In this document: piece by piece, positions 53,209-64,000 of the stretch
Position numbering within the stretch: position 1 is the first letter of the stretch
Layout: every line of letters starts with the position of its first letter
Assembly (NCBI GenBank): GCA_028023455.1
Contig: JAQFVV010012489.1
Location: 3,347,881-3,411,880, forward strand
DNA length: 64,000 nt
Direction: 5' to 3'
From: Epiperipatus broadwayi
Lineage: Eukaryota > Onychophora > Udeonychophora > Euonychophora > Peripatidae
The notes under the pieces: generated by a model
What the model saw: only the letters and a program-made list of their open reading frames with translations
The model's database searches: none
What the model was told of the DNA's origin: nothing
Program-made: the position numbers and the translations under genes

Positions 53209-54000
53209 TTTCTATACATTTTGGATGAATCCAAAGGGTTACCTCATTTAATTAAGTAGTGTTACAATTACATTAAGAATCAGACACAAAAGAGTCATGT
53301 CTGTAATTATGTTGAGTTATCATTAAATCAAGATATGGACCATCCTTAACAGAAACATATATTGATTAAAATTACTCTATATTACATGTATATGTGTGAC
53401 TATGCTATGAAGTATATGATATAAAAAATGCATTGTATTTGTGAGGGTCAGCCTTATGTCAGATTATAATCCGGCTGTATTAAACATCAGAGATTATTTC
53501 AATGGCAAATGCTCTAATTAATGTTTAAAATTAATCAAAAGAAACCTTAGACTGTACAAGCAACTACTATTGTATTCCATTGTGCATATAAATTAAAAGT
53601 TAAAATAGAGGAGAAATGGTTTATTAAAAAATAATCAATTGTAAAAACAAACTATCAGAAATTCTTTTATATAGTCTGTAATATATGAATGTTTGAGGAA
53701 TATAAAATTATATCTTGGCTGATAATTATAAAATTTTGTAAATAAACTATTGTTTTTATTTGTTTACATAGTGTGTTAATTTCTTTATGTGATATTAAAA
53801 GATTTTCACATTTATTCCATGTCCATTTTATTGAGAGTAGCTTATATTGTATCTTATCTAGTCAGACATTGCAAATAATGATTGTGTAGTAATCATCATC
53901 ATCACATATTTGAGAAAACATTTCTAAATTGTATTTACATATGTAAATAGAGTATATGTGTCTGAACATTTACTGATGTTTAATGTCAGGTGGCACATAA
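53209..54000 (+). repeat. Dispersed repeat family R1, copy C
   Basis: The most complete uninterrupted copy, covering both the part shared with copy B (to about 53780) and the 3' part shared with copy A (GAGAGTAGCTTATATTGTA, AATCATCATCATCA, CTGATGTTTAATGTCAGGTG). It shows where the 14.2-14.8 kb block was inserted in copy A, because here the sequence runs through without it. Length about 0.8 kb. No protein motif, no clear terminal repeats. Confidence 0.7.
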
Positions 54001-55544
54001 ATCAATTAATTTAAATTAAAAATAAATTTAAACATATATAATCTGATCCTTACAATATATACATTTAGAAGAGTATTCTTAGTAAACTCAAATACAATCA
54101 CAAATACTAAATAATTTATAAAAACAAGAGTTAATTGGGTTTTTTTTAAAAAAAGAATACAATGTTTTAAATAAGAAAAATGAGAAATCCCCAGCAGATG
54201 AAAATAAATAGATGGTAGAGAAAATTAAATAAAACATATTTTCAATTTTTTTTTTCTTTAAAACAAAAAGAAATAATGTTTCAGATAAAATAATAGAACA
54301 TAAAATTAGATTACAGAAAAACATATATTTCATTACCAAACACCCCCAACTTATTAAGGAAAATAAATTCACAATTCTATGCATTTAAAAAAATCATGAA
54401 AACATAGATGAACTTTACATCTAATTATGCATTTTTTAAAGTAAATTATATGCTAGCATATTCTAAAGTACTATCTTTAATATGTCTGTTAATATTTGGT
54501 TATGTAGTCACACTATGGGCTGTAAAAGATATCATCTTATCATGTATGCACTCACTATGATATTGATAAGTGTAGAACATGGATTGCTTTGATAGACTAA
54601 GATATATCCTGTTACTCAATCAAGATTGAAACACAGGCTCATAGTGCAAAAAACATTTGATTGATAATTACATCACTTATTACATGTGCAATAAATCCTA
54701 ATGTTTGACCTTATAATTATGATAATATGTCAAAATAGATGTTCACTTTCTGATAAAAATGTCACAAGTAAAGCATTATATAGATCACAACTGTGGATTA
54801 TGACTTCTCAAGGGGTCACAGAAAAATTGTTGAGATCATAAAAATTTTGAGAAGTTCTCATGTTAGATAATAAATTTTTAATGAAAAAAAATCAAAAACC
54901 TAAACACAATTTAAAAATACATGAAAACAATTCAATTTATGATTGTGGATCTGACCACTTTTGTCTTTAAACACTTTATTTTTATATTCTGATCTGCTTT
55001 GTATAAACATCTCATCATAATAACACTTCACATACATTCTCTCATTTCTTTTGTTCACTCTCAAGATTTTTGTTTTTTATGCTAGTATCTTAACATTGAT
55101 ACTTGATACTATGTTTTTGAATGTATACATTTTCTAAAACATGCTAAAAAGTTGTAATTGCCACAAATTAATATATCTATTAAAATCAAGTATTATACAT
55201 TTTTTGTTAATATGCAGTTTTTCAAGGTTCTTATATCAATTCCTATGTACTGAAATATAATATGAAGACACATTCTTATATGTGGTAAAACAATCTTTTA
55301 TTATTACTATCCTTATATGCTTAAATAAGAGGGTAACAACATATAATGGATCATGTAAAATTGCAGTCTTGAGTTCAGTGATTGCAAGTGTAGAATGTTT
55401 GTGCACCACTGATATAGATCACTTCCCACTACATTTAATTTGTATAATAAAATAAATATTAATTCAATAACCTTCATTTCTGAGGGCATCTTTGTTTTTT
55501 TTCTTTTTCTAATAAGCTCATGCTTCTGAGTTATAATTATAATT
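54001..55544. other. No recognisable gene; AT-rich
   Basis: Nothing was recognised on either strand. The composition is slightly less simple around 54480-54860 but has no motif that I can name. Confidence 0.6.
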
Positions 55545-55777
55545 ATAAACAGTAATAATAATCAGCTATTAAACTAATGCACATGCACTTTGAAGATTTA
55601 ACTTATAAAGAAATATTCTCAATTCCAAACCTAAGATAAAGTCTTTTTGAAAAGATAGAATAAATCCATCTATCTTTTCTTCTCAAATGTTTATGTATAG
55701 GCAAATCTTAAGCATTTGGAAATGAGATATTAAATAGTCACTTTAAATTACTTTTATGATGCTTGAATAAATAACAC
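55545..55777 (+). repeat. Repeat family R2, direct copy 1
   Basis: It begins AAACAGTAATAATAATCAGC and continues through ACATGCACTTTGAAGA, CTCAATTCCAAACCTAAG, TCCATCTATCTTTTCTTCTC and CAAATCTTAAGCATTTGGA to GCTTGAATAAATAACAC. The same order recurs at 55864-56105 and, inverted, at 56110-56304. Confidence 0.85.
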
Positions 55778-55863
55778 TTGTGAAAATCTTTACAATTTGC
55801 AATATGTTATTCTTATTTTGAAATTAAACATTTATAATGAAATATTTATATAGCACTGTTTTA

Positions 55864-56304
55864 TAAACAGTAATAATAATCAGCTATTAAACTAATGAAC
55901 ATGCACTTTGAATATTTAACTTATAAATGAATACTCTCAATTCCAAACACAAAATAAAGTTTTTTTTTGAAAAAATAGAATGAATCCATTTATCTTTTCT
56001 TACTCAAATGTTTATATATGGACAAATCTTAAGCATTTGGAAATGAGAGCATGATATATTAAATTATCAGTTTAAAATACTTTTTCTATGCTTGAATAAA
56101 TATTATTTAATATCTCATGATTTCCTTTCCAAATGCTTAAGATTTGCCTTTACATAAACATTTGAGTAAGAAAAGATAGATGGATTCATTCTATCTTTTC
56201 AAAAAGACTTTATCTTATGTTTGGAATTGAGAGTATTCATTTATAAGTTAAATCTTCAAAGTGCATGTGCATTAGTTTAATAGCTGATTATTATTACTGT
56301 TTAC
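55864..56304. mobile_element. R2 foldback: direct copy 2 and inverted copy 3
   Basis: The left arm (55864 to about 56060) begins AAACAGTAATAATAATCAGC and reaches AAATCTTAAGCATTTGGA. The right arm (56110-56304) is its reverse complement, starting TCTCATGATTTCCTTTCCAA and ending GATTATTATTACTGTTTAC. Arms are about 195 bp with scattered differences. Copy 3 is closer at some sites to copy 1 (TTAAATCTTCAAAGTGCATG against TGCACTTTGAAGATTTAA) than to copy 2 (ACTTTGAATATTTAA). No coding sequence. Confidence 0.85.
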
Positions 56305-59300
56305 AAAACATAGCACTACATAAATATTATTTAATTATAATTTTGTTATTTTTTGAAACATAGAAAATAAAAGTCTAAATTCCCATTTAACAAATTTTAT
56401 TGTTAATATTAATTAAATCATATTAAGTTTTCTCATTATCAAATGTAATTTAAATTCACTTCTATATTCACAAATAAAATTTAGAATTGAAACTAGTCAT
56501 ATTTTATTTGTTTTCTATTCAGATTAATTATTATTTTTAATTCATTTAAATTTAGTCATTTAATTTCTCATTTTCTTCTAGAAATTTGATTATTTATTCT
56601 GAATCCCATTATTTTCATATAGAAGCTGTTCAGATACAATTATATTCATTATATATAATTTATATAATGTTTTCTTTGGCATTTTTCTTTTAAAATGTCA
56701 TGTCATTTATTCCAAATGTGTATCTAGATTTTTATTCTAACTTTATTATGATTATAAATACACTAAATGACTCAGTAAAAAGTGACTGTTTTTTCCAGGT
56801 TGTCTGTAGACCCATTTCTCAATCCAAGTAGCTGTAATGTGATATCATGTCTGAATTATGAATTATGACATAAATCTGACAAAGTTTTCATATCATTATT
56901 GAACACTTTTTAATGTTCTTCTGCCATTATAAAAACTTGAGAATAATTTAAAACATTCTGGAAATTTATGCTTTTATAAGCATATATAATTTGCATTATT
57001 TTACTACCAAAGGTTAAGATACAAAACATACTGCAACATTTTATGTGGTAACACATGATCTGGATATGTTAGCATTTTAAACATTTTGTAGTAAATAATT
57101 AAAAGCTATCATTATGTAACACAGTCCTGATTTAGAGGTGGCACTAAGCACATAATATACTTTACAAATTTTAACATATTTTTTCTTCTGTGGTATTAGA
57201 ATTGATGGCAATTTTTATTACTCAGAATTTCTAATTTATTTGCAAAAAATATTTTAGTTAGACAATTGATTTTTTTTTAATAGAGCCTATTTGTTGAATA
57301 AATATGATATTTCTGGATTTACATCTAATAAACATTCTTAGTTGCATTAAAAATCATCCAAGACAAATCCCCAAGTTTTAATGCAATAAATATAAATTAA
57401 TTACTGCCAAATGTTCTATTTGTTTTTAATTAGTTTAGCATGTGAACTGAGATGTAACATTAATAAAATCCATTTATTTATAAATTTTATTTAATATGAA
57501 AGATGCAATTATAGAATGTGACTGCCTAAGAAAGATTTCATCTCACTATTTTCAACCTGTTGTTACTTTCAATAAGTACTTATTATTTTTATATTAACTA
57601 TCAAGATCATTTATAAACTTTAAATCACTTTTTTTGTTAATTGTAACTTGTTCTAATGATGGATAGTAAGATATGAATACAAATATGACATCAGATTGAT
57701 TCTGCAGTGTTATTAGCTTATTTGTGCCATACGACGATTGTTTATTGATCAATATTTATGATCATCTTTCATGTATTTATATTGCTTTTTTTATGCTGCT
57801 CACCTCATACAATAAAATTATCTCTATCATTATATATGTTAAATTATATAACATTAACAATATGTAATAACAGCTTATTCATTAGAGAAATAACTTTTCA
57901 ATTGCTGGCTATATTAATACACTGCCCTCTGGTTTTTAAAAAATACATACTATTAAATTGATCAGAAATTAATTATGTCTTGCAAATTTAAATTGTAAGC
58001 CAATTCAAATGAGTTTTCATGTTCTTCAGCATTGATTTGACATTTTTTCAATAAGTATAATTTTATAATACACAGATGGAAGATAAAAGTGGATTTATTT
58101 TTTATATGTAATATGGACTATTTTGATATTAAAGGATATTGCATTAATATAGTTGGCATTTGAAAAATTATTATTATTATCATTATTATTATTATAATTC
58201 AGACTAGGTTAAATTTATTAAATAGATAATCATTGTAATTAATGATCATTAAAATATATTTTATTAATAGTCACAAATGGAATGAGGAAAAGAGAAAATA
58301 TATTTTCCATTGTAAAAACACATATTTTTATCCTTCACAAGTTTTTTTTTTTTTTAAATTGTTCGAAGAGATTAGTTTAACTTTTTTTTATATCAGTTAT
58401 TTTCTAAAGTTCTATCAATTACGCTCTTATCAAAAGACGCTCAGCCGAACATTAATAGAATAGGGAATAACTATTTCTTATTTTTAATTCTATTCAGTTA
58501 GATTATAACTTGGTGCATTCTTAAAGCAGAAATATTATAGATTGTAAAAAGTTAAAATAAATAAAGATTTATAAATAACAACTGTTATCTGAAATTTGGA
58601 AGTATAATATTCTTAAATTAAGACATTATTTTTGTAAAATGTATTAACTATTGCCTAACCCTTTTAGTTTTAAAATGCACTCCATTCAACAATTATAAAA
58701 AAACAACAACAACAACAATGCATTTTACATTATTTATTTCAAATAAGTGAATAAATATATTTTAAATTTATTTTCCAATCTCCCAGTTTATATTTTTGCC
58801 TTATTAAACGAATAATAAAATTATTGTTTTTTGTAGGACATGTGGCATTCATTTATCAACAATCCATTCTCTTGAAATATGCTAACTAGGCAGGCAAATC
58901 ACCCATTTCTTCTTTACTATACAGTTTTATTTCAGCATGAGTTTGAGCTGATAGTATTGCTATCTTTGTCTCTTTTGGTGTAAGTTTGTGATTCCATTTC
59001 TTGATAGAAAATAGAAAAATACTTATGTAATTTAAATTATCTCATTTACCAAAGGCTAATCTATTGAAATAATATAATAAGGAGAAAAAAAAGTGAATGT
59101 AAATAATAATAAAAATGAGCATATAATTGAATCACTAACCAGCTAATATTAAATCTATATTTAAATCCATCCAGCCTGAGCCATTAAATCTTTCAAAGCA
59201 ATTTAAACTGAAAGCAGATCAAGAAGGCAATCAAGGTGAAAAAATAACCGGTTAAAAGTACATAAAATCAAGAGTATATCATAGCTATACATTTTTTTAT

Positions 59301-59671
59301 TATCCTCATTTATTAAGTTATCAAAGAAACTGGCTGAATGAAAGATTTCATAAATTTAAAGCCAGTGGAGTCAAGTCATAAAAGATATGAGCCTAAACTA
59401 AAAATTATGAAGGACACAATATGTGATCACAAAATTAAAAAAATGGCTAAGACTTTGTTATTCTATTTTATTTATAAGCATAAATAAAATATTCTTCAAG
59501 AAATAAATATAAACTACTAGAATCCACTAAAGTAGAATGCTGGTATAGAATATTCAAATCAATTACAATCAAATAATAATATATTTCTATAAATATTAAT
59601 ATATTTTCTCTTCTACATTTTACAAATGCATGTGTATTAATTTTTTTTTTCATTTTTATTTTCATGTTGTT

Positions 59672-59673
<2 letters not shown>
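56305..59673. other. No recognisable gene; AT-rich
   Basis: No coding frame, RNA fold or repeat family was identified. Short items are an AAC trinucleotide run near 58702-58717 and ATT runs near 58171-58195. Confidence 0.6.

Positions 59674-59769
<96 letters not shown>
59674..59769. repeat. AAT then ATT microsatellite (self-complementary)
   Basis: An AAT-type tract (about 59674-59702) switches directly to an ATT-type tract (to 59769). The two halves are partly reverse complements and can fold back. Confidence 0.95.
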
Positions 59770-59770
59770 G

Positions 59771-60012
59771 TAATAATAACAAGTCAGATGTCACATGACT
59801 TATATATAGCTTGCACTTACAAATATGTAAAATTAAGTATGTTAATAACTCTAAACAAGCTTTTTTTTTTATTTATGATAAATGCTACTACAAGAGAAGG
59901 CATTCAAATCATTTTTATCTTGGATTGTTCCCATCCCCAGACCGGTTTCGACCTATGGGTCTCTTCAGTGAGGAGTTGGGACATTAGATCTAAAAAACCA
60001 ACTCAAGCAAAG
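59771..60012 (+). repeat. Repeat module related to the 34.9-kb foldback
   Basis: CTACAAGAGAAGGCATTCAA, then CATCCCCAGACCGGTTTC and CTCTTCAGTGAGGAGTTGGG, parallels the left arm at 34905-35030 (CCACAAGAGAAAGCATTTAA, TATCCCCAGACCAGTTT, CCTCAGTGAGGCACTGGG). This copy is the least AT-rich version and may be nearest the family consensus. It is bracketed by ATT-type microsatellites on both sides. Confidence 0.65.

Positions 60013-64000
<3,988 letters not shown>

Overview
This is a very AT-rich, gene-poor eukaryotic window. I found no intact host protein-coding gene, no rRNA, no CRISPR array and no bacterial-style operon. What can be supported is repetitive DNA. There are decayed retrotransposons: five reverse-transcriptase (RT) relics that appear to be of the LINE type (one weak, one in two parts) plus one Penelope-like element with a GIY-YIG nuclease end. 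There are also tRNA-derived SINE-like copies, several foldback (inverted-repeat) elements, dispersed unclassified repeats, and long microsatellites: TA, ATT and CTAT/CTAC. This mix, with abundant Penelope-like and LINE elements and huge simple repeats, fits a large invertebrate genome. A coleoid cephalopod such as an octopus is my best guess, made from overall style and not from a diagnostic gene.

Layout. 1-6370: AT-rich DNA with no gene. 6375-7680: a heavily decayed LINE RT (+). 8060-8300 and 13710-15065: repeats carrying three hammerhead-ribozyme-like cores. Two of these lie 226 bases apart inside a TTAA-flanked foldback block that interrupts a dispersed repeat. 17090-20064: a LINE 3' fragment, a Penelope-like relic (336 codons, three in-frame stops), then about 1.45 kb of CTAT/CTAC repeat. 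20437-24690: unclassified DNA with a GC-richer patch and short tandem duplications. 25144-29640: one LINE lineage on the minus strand, split into an RT part and an endonuclease/linker part by about 1.8 kb. 29794-30114: TA repeat, a tRNA-like fragment and a perfect 57-bp hairpin. 34905-42157: three foldback structures, the largest a 4.8-kb inverted repeat containing a LINE RT and a second, nested hairpin. 46200-47420: another LINE RT relic (-). 48511-50696: two tRNA-like SINE copies in opposite orientations. 51861-54000: two direct copies of the repeat seen at 13.7 kb, with a faint RT relic between them. 55545-56304: three copies of one unit, two forming a foldback. 59674-60322: long ATT tracts flanking a repeat module that is also found at 34.9 kb.

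How the parts relate. The recurring theme is hairpin-forming DNA: at least six separate inverted repeats, several sharing modules. The most unusual item is the trio of hammerhead-like motifs, in a tandem arrangement that recalls the small ribozyme-bearing retroelements called retrozymes, or Penelope-associated hammerheads. All three copies carry changes in core positions, so any activity here is doubtful. All family assignments come from reading translated motifs by eye, with no database search.
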